From G039029935 sp039029935 (GTDB taxonomy: Bacteria; Chloroflexota; Anaerolineae; Caldilineales; Caldilineaceae): 8,456 nt of DNA. Location of the stretch: contig JBCCFC010000575.1 of assembly GCA_039029935.1 (NCBI GenBank), forward strand, positions 1 to 8,456. The letters are read 5' to 3'. The notes below the pieces were generated by a model, which saw only the letters and a program-made list of their open reading frames with translations, was not told the DNA's origin and ran no database searches. A program made the translations under genes and the position numbers. Positions 1 to 6,226 of the stretch are shown in pieces. How positions within the stretch are numbered: the stretch's first letter is position 1; each line of letters starts with the position of its first letter.

Positions 1-61
1 GGTCGGGGTGTGGTGTCTGGGGGTTGGACTGCGTTATTTACTATACCGTTCATTTAAAATT

Positions 62-117
62 GGGGGGCGGGTAGCTGGGCGGATTTACTGCCCCCCTGCT
101 ACCCGACCCGCATTTTT
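62..117 (-). terminator. GC-rich hairpin behind sdhB, possible terminator
   Basis: A perfect 8-bp inverted repeat (CGGGTAGC at 68-75, GCTACCCG at 98-105) encloses a second 4-bp stem (GGGC 77-80, GCCC 90-93). It begins about 20 bases after the sdhB stop, where an operon terminator is expected. On the minus strand the hairpin is followed by a C-run and then AATTTT, so the U-tract is weak. On the plus strand five T follow at 113-117. It could be a bidirectional terminator, or a relative of the octamer foldback repeats seen elsewhere in the window, with an extra C in the unit. The rest of 1-135 is GT-rich and shows no gene. Confidence 0.45.
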
Positions 118-135
118 AACTGAACGTTATCTTAC

Positions 136-891
136 TTATCGCTGACCAGCCCCCATCAACATCCCCCGGAACAAGTCACGATTCAGTTGACCGATAAAGT
201 CGATGCTGATCTCTTTCGGGCAGACGGCTTCACATTCACCCAAATTGGTGCAGCCGCCAAAACCTTCCTCATCCATTTTATCCACCATCAACACCGCACG
301 GTCATAGCGTTCGGCTTGTCCCTGTGGCAGACTGTTGAGATGTGATACCTTGGCCGATGTAAAGAGCATGGCCGACGAGTTTGGACAGGCCGCAACACAG
401 GCCCCACAACCGATACAGGCGGCAGCATCCATCGCTGTGCTGGCGACATCCTTCGAAATTGGCATAGCGTTGGCGTCCGGTGCGGTTCCTGTTGAAATAG
501 ACACATAGCCACCTGCTTGGATGATGGCATCAAAGGAACCGCGGTCTACCATCAGGTCTTTGAGTACAGGGAAGGCCGACGCCCGCCAAGGCTCAATCAG
601 GATGGTGTCGCCATCGTTGAAGCTGCGCATATGCAGTTGGCAGGTCGTCACCGCACCACGTGGACCATGCGCCACACCGTTGATCATCATGCCACATGCG
701 CCACAGATGCCCTCGCGACAGTCGTGGTCAAAGGCCACTGGTTCCTCACCCAACTCCAACAACTGCTCATTCAGGACATCCAGCATTTCCAAAAATGAGG
801 ATTCAGGGCTGACATTGTTTAAATCATAATCAACCAGACGGCCCGCTTCGTCACCGTTTTTCTGCCGCCATACTTGAAGTTTCAGATTCAT
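136..891 (-). CDS. sdhB: Succinate dehydrogenase iron-sulphur subunit SdhB
   Basis: This is the electron-transfer subunit of succinate:quinone oxidoreductase. It passes electrons from the FAD of SdhA through three Fe-S clusters to the membrane cytochrome b, on the cytoplasmic face. It has 251 residues, a normal length for type-B enzymes. The N-terminal plant-type ferredoxin domain carries the [2Fe-2S] ligands C58, C63, C66 and C84. The C-terminal domain has a CxxCxxCxxxCP motif at C159-C169, then C214, C220 and C224-P, which supply the [4Fe-4S] and [3Fe-4S] clusters. All ligands are present. I chose the ATG at 891 because an AAGGA site lies 10 bases upstream. An in-frame GTG at 915 would add eight residues and lies upstream of that site. 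The gene is last in the operon and is separated from sdhA by 124 bp holding a large inverted repeat. Some families use closely related proteins as fumarate reductase, which sequence alone does not exclude. Confidence 0.96.
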   Translation of the reverse strand: MNLKLQVWRQKNGDEAGRLVDYDLNNVSPESSFLEMLDVLNEQLLELGEEPVAFDHDCREGICGACGMMINGVAHGPRGAVTTCQLHMRSFNDGDTILIEPWRASAFPVLKDLMVDRGSFDAIIQAGGYVSISTGTAPDANAMPISKDVASTAMDAAACIGCGACVAACPNSSAMLFTSAKVSHLNSLPQGQAERYDRAVLMVDKMDEEGFGGCTNLGECEAVCPKEISIDFIGQLNRDLFRGMLMGAGQR

Positions 892-923
892 TGTTCTTCG
901 TTCCTTTATTTTCACCGCAGAGG

Positions 924-1004
924 GTATTCAGTAATCGGTAGGTCGGTAGGTCAGTACTCAATCACTGATTACCGACCTACCGACCTACCGACCTACCGAA
1001 TACT
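924..1004. repeat. Octamer-based foldback repeat between sdhA and sdhB
   Basis: An imperfect inverted repeat fills most of the sdhA-sdhB gap. The right arm is a clean tandem array: TACCGACC at 970-977, 978-985 and 986-993, plus TACCGA at 994-999. The left arm (936-955) carries the reverse-complement unit CGGTAGGT twice. The outer ends match as well (GTATTC 924-929, GAATAC 998-1003), and TCAGT (951-955) pairs with ACTGA (964-968) near the loop. It starts 12 bases behind the sdhA stop and would fold as a long hairpin inside the operon transcript. A second member of the family lies behind icd. No T-run follows, so a simple intrinsic terminator is unlikely. Confidence 0.85.
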
Positions 1005-1015
1005 AACGGTTCATT

Positions 1016-2983
1016 TTATTTGTAACTGCGCTGCGACAGCGGTACGTATTCAAAGTCCAAAGGCTCTTTGTTGAGGATGGGTGCAGAGTCGTCGCCACTG
1101 TATTGCCATGCAGCAACATAGGCGTAATTCTCATCGTCACGCAATGCCTCACCCTCTTCGGTCTGGCTCTCCTCGCGGAAGTGTCCACCACAGGATTCGT
1201 TGCGGTCCAGTGCGTCGATACACATCAATTCACCCAGATCAAGGAAGTCGGCCACACGACCTGCTTTCTCCAACGTCTGGTTGAGGTCGTTGCTATTGCC
1301 CAAAATGCGTAGATTCGACCAGAACTCGTCACGTAGAACAGGAATTTTCTCCAATGCTTCCTTCAATCCTGCCTCGGTGCGTGCCATACCACAATATTCC
1401 CAGATGATGTTGCCCAACTCACGGTGGAATGAATCGACCGAGCGTTTACCCTTGATATTCATCAGGCGGTCGATACGTCCACGTACCTCTGCCTGCGCCT
1501 CATCAAAGGCACTATGGCTGATGTCCACCTTGTTCAGACTAGCAGTCGCCAGATAGTTGCCCAGTGTATATGGCAACACAAAGTAGCCATCGCTCAACCC
1601 TTGCATCAAGGCACTTGCGCCCAAACGATTGGCTCCATGATCCGAGAAATTGGCCTCACCGATGGAAAACAGTCCCGGAATCGTGGTCATCAGGTTGTAG
1701 TCAACCCACAAGCCACCCATTGTGTAGTGGGTCGCCGGATAGATGCGCATGGGCGTCTTGTATGGGTTTTCGCCCGTAATATTGGCATACATATCAAAGA
1801 GATTGCCATACTTCTCGCGGATGGTCTTCTCGCCCACACGTGCAATCGCATCCGAAAAGTCCAGATAGACACCATTTTTGAGTTCACCGACACCTTGCCC
1901 AGCATCCACAACCAGCTTGGCGTTACGCGACGCCACGTCGCGCGGGACCAAGTTCCCAAAGCTTGGGTACTTTTCTTCCAAATAATAATAGCGGTCTGAC
2001 TCTGGGATTTCATCCGGTGAGCGTGTGTCGTTTGAATTCCTGGGAACCCAGATGCGGCCATCGTTACGCAATGACTCACTCATCAAGGTGAGCTTGGATT
2101 GATGGTCGCCTGAAGGCGGGATACAGGTTGGGTGAATTTGTGTGTAACAGGGGTTGGCAAGGAGCGCACCACGTTTGTAGGCGCGCATGACAGCCGTGTT
2201 GTTACAGCCCTTGGCGTTGGTAGACAGGAAGAAGACATTGCCATACCCGCCTGTCGCCAATACAACGGCATCCGCCATGTGCGATTCAATCGCCCCAGTC
2301 ACCATATTGCGTGTGATGATACCACGCGCCTGTCCGTCAACCACAACAACATCGAGCATTTCGGTGCGTGTGTACATCTTTACCTGACCCGATGCGATTT
2401 GACGTGAGAGTGCTTGATAGGCCCCCAATAACAGCTGCTGACCTGTTTGCCCACGTGCATAGAAGGTGCGCGAAACCTGTGCGCCACCAAAGGAACGATT
2501 GTCGAGTACACCACCATACTCACGCGCAAAAGGGACTCCTTGGGCGACACATTGGTCGATAATGTTGTTGCTCACCTGGGCCAATCGATAGACATTGGCC
2601 TCGCGCGAGCGATAATCGCCACCCTTGACAGTATCGTAGAACAGGCGGAATACGCTATCGCCATCGTTACGATAATTCTTGGCTGCGTTGATGCCACCCT
2701 GTGCCGCTACACTATGGGCGCGCCGTGCGCTGTCTTGATAGCAGAAGCAGCTTACGTTGTAGCCTTGTTCTCCCAATGTGGCGGCGGCTGATGCCCCTGC
2801 TAACCCTGAGCCAACAATAATTACGCTGAAACGGCGACGGTTTGCGGGGTTGACAAGTTTCATCTCAAAGCGGTGCTTGTCCCATTTATCTTGAATCGGT
2901 CCATCAGGGATGCCCGCATCTAATGTCGCTTCGGTAAATGTTGGCATCACCTTGACGTCAGGAAGTGTCGTAATTGTCTCCAT
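1016..2983 (-). CDS. sdhA: Succinate dehydrogenase flavoprotein subunit SdhA
   Basis: This is the catalytic subunit that oxidises succinate to fumarate with covalently bound FAD, a TCA-cycle enzyme also known as respiratory complex II. It has 655 residues, the longer form typical of type-B enzymes. The dinucleotide-binding motif GSGLAG lies at 58-63. H90, in AHSVAAQGG, is the expected FAD-attachment histidine. HPT at 284-286, R348 in VPRDVASRN, H419 in HYTMGG and the NRLGAS motif at 452-457 match the substrate-binding and flavin-binding positions of the family. The C-terminal helical domain (about 495-600) and capping region are intact. AAGGAG lies 9 bases before the ATG. The gene follows sdhC by 64 bp. 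The fumarate reductase direction is possible in principle, but the adjacent icd and a three-gene operon favour aerobic succinate oxidation (inference). Confidence 0.97.
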   Translation of the reverse strand: METITTLPDVKVMPTFTEATLDAGIPDGPIQDKWDKHRFEMKLVNPANRRRFSVIIVGSGLAGASAAATLGEQGYNVSCFCYQDSARRAHSVAAQGGINAAKNYRNDGDSVFRLFYDTVKGGDYRSREANVYRLAQVSNNIIDQCVAQGVPFAREYGGVLDNRSFGGAQVSRTFYARGQTGQQLLLGAYQALSRQIASGQVKMYTRTEMLDVVVVDGQARGIITRNMVTGAIESHMADAVVLATGGYGNVFFLSTNAKGCNNTAVMRAYKRGALLANPCYTQIHPTCIPPSGDHQSKLTLMSESLRNDGRIWVPRNSNDTRSPDEIPESDRYYYLEEKYPSFGNLVPRDVASRNAKLVVDAGQGVGELKNGVYLDFSDAIARVGEKTIREKYGNLFDMYANITGENPYKTPMRIYPATHYTMGGLWVDYNLMTTIPGLFSIGEANFSDHGANRLGASALMQGLSDGYFVLPYTLGNYLATASLNKVDISHSAFDEAQAEVRGRIDRLMNIKGKRSVDSFHRELGNIIWEYCGMARTEAGLKEALEKIPVLRDEFWSNLRILGNSNDLNQTLEKAGRVADFLDLGELMCIDALDRNESCGGHFREESQTEEGEALRDDENYAYVAAWQYSGDDSAPILNKEPLDFEYVPLSQRSYK

Positions 2984-3047
2984 TACTCAAAACTCCTTAG
3001 TATTTCTTTTCAAACTATTCATTCCTGTGTGAAATCAGCCCATCAAT

Positions 3048-3725
3048 CTATAGTGTCACAAAACCGAGCCACACAGAGATTGGCACTGAAAGAAACCCTG
3101 CCCAAACAACGACAGCCAGCCCTAATCCCGCCATGCGAATTGGCATCCGGAGTGATTTGCTGCTCAGACCCAATGTTTGGAGCATACTCCATGTACCATG
3201 ATAGAGGTGTAAGCCAAGTGTGCTGACTGCTATAAAGTAGAAGAACACGGCGGCTGCGGACTGGAATCCGGTAACGAGATTGTGATACGGATCACCTAGA
3301 ATAAAATCTGTATGGGCGTTGCCCCATGTGAAGTGCATCAGATGATAGATGACAAAGAAGGCGATAACCATGCCGCCATATCGAATGGTCAGCGAGGCAT
3401 AGTTGGCCTGAACCACTTTGCGCATTTTATAGTCGTTTGGACGTGCCTTGCGCGCCTGTTGTGTCAAGGTGATTGCGGACCAAACATGAAGCACCATTGA
3501 CACCAGCAACACAATGCGTGCCACAAAGAGTAGATGCCCATGACTAAAAATAGGTGCGCCTAGCTCACGCAGACCGTGTGCATATTCATTAAAATAGAGC
3601 GCCCCTTGAAAGACTTTGAGATTGCCATACATATGAAAAAAGACAAACCCGATCCAGACGAGTCCGGTCAGGGCCATGATGATCTTTTTACCGATGGATG
3701 AACGAAAGAGTGCAACAGCTTGCAT
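3048..3725 (-). CDS. sdhC: Succinate dehydrogenase cytochrome b subunit SdhC (type B, di-heme)
   Basis: This is the membrane anchor and quinone-reducing subunit of complex II. At 225 residues, and with no separate sdhD nearby, it fits the type-B architecture, where one fused five-helix cytochrome b558 binds two hemes. The N-terminal signature SSIGKKIIMALTG (9-21) is characteristic of this family. Hydrophobic helices lie at about 14-33, 65-85, 115-135, 155-175 and 198-218. Candidate axial heme ligands are H31, H80, H128 or H131, and H173 or H176, all in or at the ends of helices. AGGAG lies about 10 bases before the ATG. It is the first gene of the operon sdhC-sdhA-sdhB, with a likely promoter and paired operator at 3757-3820. 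The family member is clear; the heme-ligand assignment follows family knowledge, not proof. Confidence 0.94.
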   Translation of the reverse strand: MQAVALFRSSIGKKIIMALTGLVWIGFVFFHMYGNLKVFQGALYFNEYAHGLRELGAPIFSHGHLLFVARIVLLVSMVLHVWSAITLTQQARKARPNDYKMRKVVQANYASLTIRYGGMVIAFFVIYHLMHFTWGNAHTDFILGDPYHNLVTGFQSAAAVFFYFIAVSTLGLHLYHGTWSMLQTLGLSSKSLRMPIRMAGLGLAVVVWAGFLSVPISVWLGFVTL

Positions 3726-3756
3726 ATTTTCACTGCTCCTAGTACATCACGAAAGA

Positions 3757-3788
3757 ATTGTACAAATGATTGACAAGTTTTGTACAAT
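3757..3788. promoter_or_regulatory. Paired TTGTACAA palindromes, candidate operator of the sdh operon
   Basis: ATTGTACAAA (3757-3766) and its exact reverse complement TTTGTACAAT (3779-3788) flank a 12-bp spacer. Each arm holds the 8-bp palindrome TTGTACAA, and their centres lie 22 bp apart, close to two helical turns, as expected for two dimers on one DNA face. On the minus strand they fall at and just after the expected start of transcription from the -10 box at 3792-3797, a position that suggests repression of sdhCAB. The regulator is unknown. TNGTACNA-like sites occur for some GntR-family proteins, but I do not assign one. Confidence 0.6.
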
Positions 3789-3791
3789 GTG

Positions 3792-3820
3792 ATTATAGTT
3801 GAACCTGAATTCTTGATCAG
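3792..3820 (-). promoter_or_regulatory. Predicted promoter of sdhCAB
   Basis: A perfect TATAAT reads on the minus strand at 3797-3792. The weak -35 CTGATC lies 17 bp upstream at 3820-3815. A start near 3785 would give a leader of about 60 bases before the sdhC ATG. On the opposite strand, TTGACA (3770-3775) stands 17 bp before TTATAG (3793-3798), so a plus-strand promoter overlapping the same operator is also possible. It would transcribe the foldback repeat and the antisense of icd. Confidence 0.5.
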
Positions 3821-3936
3821 TAGGTGGGTGTGCAATTGGTAAGTCGGTATTCGGTAGGTCGGTAATCGGTAGGCCAGTATTCGGTACTGACCCACCGATT
3901 ACTGACCTACCGACCTACTGACCTACTGATTGCCGC
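3821..3936. repeat. Octamer-based foldback repeat behind icd
   Basis: This is a long imperfect inverted repeat: the left arm is about 3831-3878 and the right arm about 3884-3933, closing on a TTCGG loop (CAGTA 3875-3879, TACTG 3885-3889). The right arm is a tandem of octamers: TACTGACC 3900-3907, TACCGACC 3908-3915, TACTGACC 3916-3923 and TACTGATT 3924-3931. The same unit builds the repeat between sdhA and sdhB (consensus TACYGACC). Many arm differences are transitions, some tolerated as G-U pairs in RNA. The right arm ends within a few bases of the icd stop, so it lies in the icd 3' untranslated region and upstream of the sdh promoter. Confidence 0.85.
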
Positions 3937-5181
3937 CTACATATTCTCAATCAAAGCCTGACCAAACTCGCTACATTTCACTTCAGTTGCGTTATCCATC
4001 AAGCGGGCGAAGTCATACGTCACCACTTTCTGGCTGATCGTGGTTTCGATTGATTTTACAATCAAGTCTGCGGCTTCGTTCCAACCCATGTGGCGGAGCA
4101 TCATTTCACCGCTCAAAATGACCGATGATGGGTTTACCTTGTCCTGACCCGCATATTTGGGTGCTGTACCATGTGTGGCCTCAAAGACCGCACGGCCTGT
4201 GCTATAGTTGATGTTGGCACCTGGTGCGATACCGATACCACCAACCTGAGCCGCCAATGCATCGCTGATATAGTCACCATTAAGGTTCAGCGTTGCAACC
4301 ACATCATACTCCGCAGGACGGGTCAAAATCTGTTGCAACATAGCATCAGCAATCACATCTTTGATGATGATACCGTTGGGCAGCACATGCCAAGGACCAC
4401 CGTCCAATGGTGTTGCACCAAATTCTTCGGCGGCAACCTGATAGCCCCAGTTCATGAATGCACCCTCAGTGAACTTCATGATGTTGCCCTTATGGACCAG
4501 CGTTACGCTCTTGCGATTGTTTTCAACGGCATAGTTGATCGCACCGCGTACCAAGCGTGATGTCCCTTCGACACTCACAGGCTTGACACCAATGGCACTG
4601 GTGTCTGGGAAGCGAATTTTGTTGATGCCCATCTCATCACGCAGGAAGCCGATAACCTTCTGCACATCATCCGTGTTGGCTTCCCACTCGATGCCTGCAT
4701 AGATGTCTTCTGTGTTTTCACGGAAGATTACCATGTCTACCAATTCTGGCTGGCGCACAGGACTGGGCACACCAGAGAAGTATTGCACGGGGCGTACACA
4801 GGCATAGAGGTCAAGACGTTGGCGCAACGCAACATTAATGCTACGGATACCACCACCGACAGGTGTTGTCAAAGGCCCCTTGATGGCAACCAGATATTCA
4901 TTGATGACTTCAACGGTCTCATCTGGTAACCAAACAACTTCGCCATAGACATCGTTGGCCTTGTCGCCTGCATAGACCTCCATCCAGACAATTTTGCGCT
5001 GACCGCCATATGCTTTTTCCACAGCAGCGTCAAGGACGGGTTGACTGGCAGCCCAAATGTCCACACCTGTACCATCACCTTCAATAAAGGCAACGATTGG
5101 ATTATCTGGGACATTTAGTTTACCATCCTGCAATGTAATTTTTTCACCAACACTAGGAACCACGACTTTATCGTAGGCCAT
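3937..5181 (-). CDS. icd: NADP-dependent isocitrate dehydrogenase (type I)
   Basis: This cytoplasmic TCA enzyme oxidatively decarboxylates isocitrate to 2-oxoglutarate, producing NADPH. Its 414 residues are very close in length and sequence to E. coli Icd (416). Visible features are GDGTG near 35-39, the substrate segment GGGIRSINVALR (109-120) with S114 at the position that is phosphorylated in E. coli, RENTEDIYAG (154-163), K231, and NGDYISD (301-307) with the metal-binding aspartates. The NADP-selecting residues K342, Y343, Y389 and R393 match the NADP-specific enzyme rather than NAD forms. GAGGAG lies 9 bases before the ATG. A candidate promoter is TTTACA (5265-5270) with TATAAC (5240-5245), although the 19-bp spacing is long. 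Whether an AceK-like kinase acts on S114 here cannot be judged from this window. Confidence 0.97.
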   Translation of the reverse strand: MAYDKVVVPSVGEKITLQDGKLNVPDNPIVAFIEGDGTGVDIWAASQPVLDAAVEKAYGGQRKIVWMEVYAGDKANDVYGEVVWLPDETVEVINEYLVAIKGPLTTPVGGGIRSINVALRQRLDLYACVRPVQYFSGVPSPVRQPELVDMVIFRENTEDIYAGIEWEANTDDVQKVIGFLRDEMGINKIRFPDTSAIGVKPVSVEGTSRLVRGAINYAVENNRKSVTLVHKGNIMKFTEGAFMNWGYQVAAEEFGATPLDGGPWHVLPNGIIIKDVIADAMLQQILTRPAEYDVVATLNLNGDYISDALAAQVGGIGIAPGANINYSTGRAVFEATHGTAPKYAGQDKVNPSSVILSGEMMLRHMGWNEAADLIVKSIETTISQKVVTYDFARLMDNATEVKCSEFGQALIENM

Positions 5182-5239
5182 AACATTTTACTCCTCATTT
5201 TTTTGTTGCTTATAATAAAGCAAATTTAAATTTTGGCGC

Positions 5240-5270
5240 GTTATACAGCCCATTCTGCTTTCCCTGTAAA
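5240..5270 (-). promoter_or_regulatory. Candidate promoter of icd
   Basis: The minus strand has TTTACA at 5270-5265 and TATAAC at 5245-5240, separated by 19 bp. Each hexamer is one mismatch from consensus, but the spacing is longer than the usual 16-18. A 12-bp AT palindrome (AAATTTAAATTT, 5222-5233) lies close to the expected start. Confidence 0.3.
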
Positions 5271-5327
5271 ATCGTTAATGAACGTACTTAAACAAAGTTA
5301 GGTTTGTATAACGTTTTTATTTTCATG

Positions 5328-5382
5328 AAGGTTATGTATTTTAAACATATATGATAAATATTTTCAAAACACATAACACCTT
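5328..5382. repeat. Imperfect inverted repeat in the icd-Hpt gap
   Basis: GTTATGTATTTT (5331-5342) pairs with AAAACACATAAC (5366-5377) at 11 of 12 positions around an AT-rich 23-base loop. The stem extends through AAGG (5328-5331) and CCTT (5379-5382) with a two-base bulge. It lies in the 300-bp gap between icd and the Hpt gene. It lacks a T-run on either side, so its role as a terminator or protein-binding site is open. Apart from this and a 27-codon reading frame at 5415, I see nothing in the gap. Confidence 0.4.
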
Positions 5383-5414
5383 AAGTATGCTTATTGTTGA
5401 CCAAGAGGCTGTCT

Positions 5415-5498
5415 ATGCATGTAATCTCGCCAACACGTATAGAAGTTGATCATGATGATGTCACAGTTACCATCAATCCTCTTATAAATACTTTTTAA
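5415..5498 (+). CDS. Possible 27-residue small protein, unrecognised
   Basis: An ATG at 5415 opens a 27-codon frame ending in TAA at 5496-5498. AGAGG lies about 6 bases upstream. The predicted peptide begins MHVISPTRIEVDHDDVTV and ends in INTF. It overlaps the 3' end of the convergent Hpt gene by about 17 bases. The composition is not obviously low-complexity, but a frame this short arises easily by chance and I see no good promoter. It could be a true micro-protein, a remnant of a longer gene, or noise. Confidence 0.15.
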   Translation: MHVISPTRIEVDHDDVTVTINPLINTF

Positions 5499-5922
5499 CT
5501 TCAACAATCAATGCTTCATGGGCGCGGGTGTGTGCTAGGCGAATTTCCTCCACCAACTGAGGATAATCAACATCAGTACGTTCATCACGTAGCGCAGACT
5601 CAGCGATTTCACATAACTCAGCCAGATAGAGCGCACCAAAGGTCGCACTCGTTGATTTGAGACTGTGAACCATCCGCTGCAACAGCATCAAATCATTATT
5701 GGCAAGCACATCAGGCATCTTTTGCACAGCCTCGGTGGAGTCTTCTAAAAATGTGTCTAATAGCTCTAACAAGAGCTCGGGTTCATCAGGACCAACCATT
5801 TCAAGCAGGTCATCAAATGCTTGTTGCGAAATCAACGACGATTCATGGGTATTATTGCCCCCCATAGCAGGGTTAGTCGTTTTTTCGCTATTGTTGTTGA
5901 CGTCAAATGGTTCAATCGACAT
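5482..5922 (-). CDS. Hpt (histidine phosphotransfer) domain protein
   Basis: A 146-residue cytoplasmic protein. The first 30 residues are Asn/Ser/Thr-rich and probably disordered. Residues about 33-145 form an all-helical Hpt domain. The core motif RMVHSLKSTSATFGA (83-97) holds H86, the expected phospho-acceptor, with K89 and the small residues that follow as in other Hpt domains, then AELCEIAE (101-108). Such proteins carry phosphate between the receiver domain of a hybrid histidine kinase and a downstream response regulator. No kinase or receiver gene is in the window, so this is an orphan whose partners must be elsewhere. The ATG at 5922 has a moderate GGAAAG site 11 bases upstream; M20 is a less likely alternative. 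I found no convincing promoter. TTGTATGG occurs twice upstream on the minus strand (5938-5945, 5984-5991). Confidence 0.85.
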   Translation of the reverse strand: MSIEPFDVNNNSEKTTNPAMGGNNTHESSLISQQAFDDLLEMVGPDEPELLLELLDTFLEDSTEAVQKMPDVLANNDLMLLQRMVHSLKSTSATFGALYLAELCEIAESALRDERTDVDYPQLVEEIRLAHTRAHEALIVEVKKYL

Positions 5923-6038
5923 AATAATTTTGACTTTCCATACAATCCAAAAACTATTCTAAATTTGTTATGATAAAAGTATACCATACAAAAAGTTCAT
6001 AGCTCTATATTGAATTGCCCTCAGAATTTATTTCTCCG

Positions 6039-6068
6039 GCAACGCAGTTTAGATGTAACGCAGTTCAG
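6039..6068 (+). repeat. Two direct repeats GYAACGCAGTTYAG upstream of the glycosyltransferase promoter
   Basis: GCAACGCAGTTTAG (6039-6052) and GTAACGCAGTTCAG (6055-6068) differ at two positions and lie 16 bp apart, start to start. They sit 28 bp before the -35 region of the plus-strand promoter at 6096-6124. This is a plausible tandem activator site for the leader promoter, but no regulator can be named. Confidence 0.35.
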
Positions 6069-6095
6069 CCATGATGTCTACGCGACAGCGCATAT

Positions 6096-6124
6096 TTGGA
6101 GAGCATGATTAAATTGGATATAAT
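6096..6124 (+). promoter_or_regulatory. Predicted promoter for the glycosyltransferase leader
   Basis: A perfect TATAAT (6119-6124) has the weak -35 TTGGAG (6096-6101) exactly 17 bp upstream. Transcription would start near 6131, immediately before the hairpin at 6135. No better promoter was found between that hairpin and the coding start at 6344; TATAGT at 6214-6219 lacks a -35. Confidence 0.5.
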
Positions 6125-6134
6125 TTCCCCGTTT

Positions 6135-6178
6135 GGCTGACGGCTACACTTGTGTATAGGTTGTCAGCCTATTTTTTT
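6135..6178 (+). terminator. Intrinsic terminator or attenuator in the glycosyltransferase leader
   Basis: GGCTGAC (6135-6141) pairs perfectly with GTCAGCC (6163-6169). The stem can be extended inward through G-U and C-G pairs to about 10 bp. Seven consecutive T follow at 6172-6178, as in a factor-independent terminator reading on the plus strand. No plus-strand gene precedes it in the window, and it starts about ten bases after the -10 box at 6119. So it either ends a short RNA of about 45-50 bases or attenuates transcription into the glycosyltransferase gene. Confidence 0.65.
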
Positions 6179-6226
6179 GGTATACAGTTAATAAAACCGA
6201 TTAAGTGTTTGGGTATAGTGGCGTTA

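Noticed and set aside
892..915. GTG at 915 as the sdhB start
   Set aside because: The AAGGA site lies between this GTG and the ATG at 891, and SdhB proteins normally begin close to the residues encoded from 891.
924..1004. Short regular repeats that might be a CRISPR array
   Set aside because: The units are 8 bp, contiguous and without spacers, and the arrangement is inverted. No cas genes are present.
1514..1999. 161-residue open frame antisense to sdhA
   Set aside because: It lies wholly inside a strongly conserved gene on the other strand, has no ribosome site and its translation has no domain features. It is a shadow frame.
4171..4560. 129-residue open frame antisense to icd
   Set aside because: Complement of conserved icd codons, with no start signals and Cys/His-scattered composition typical of shadow frames.
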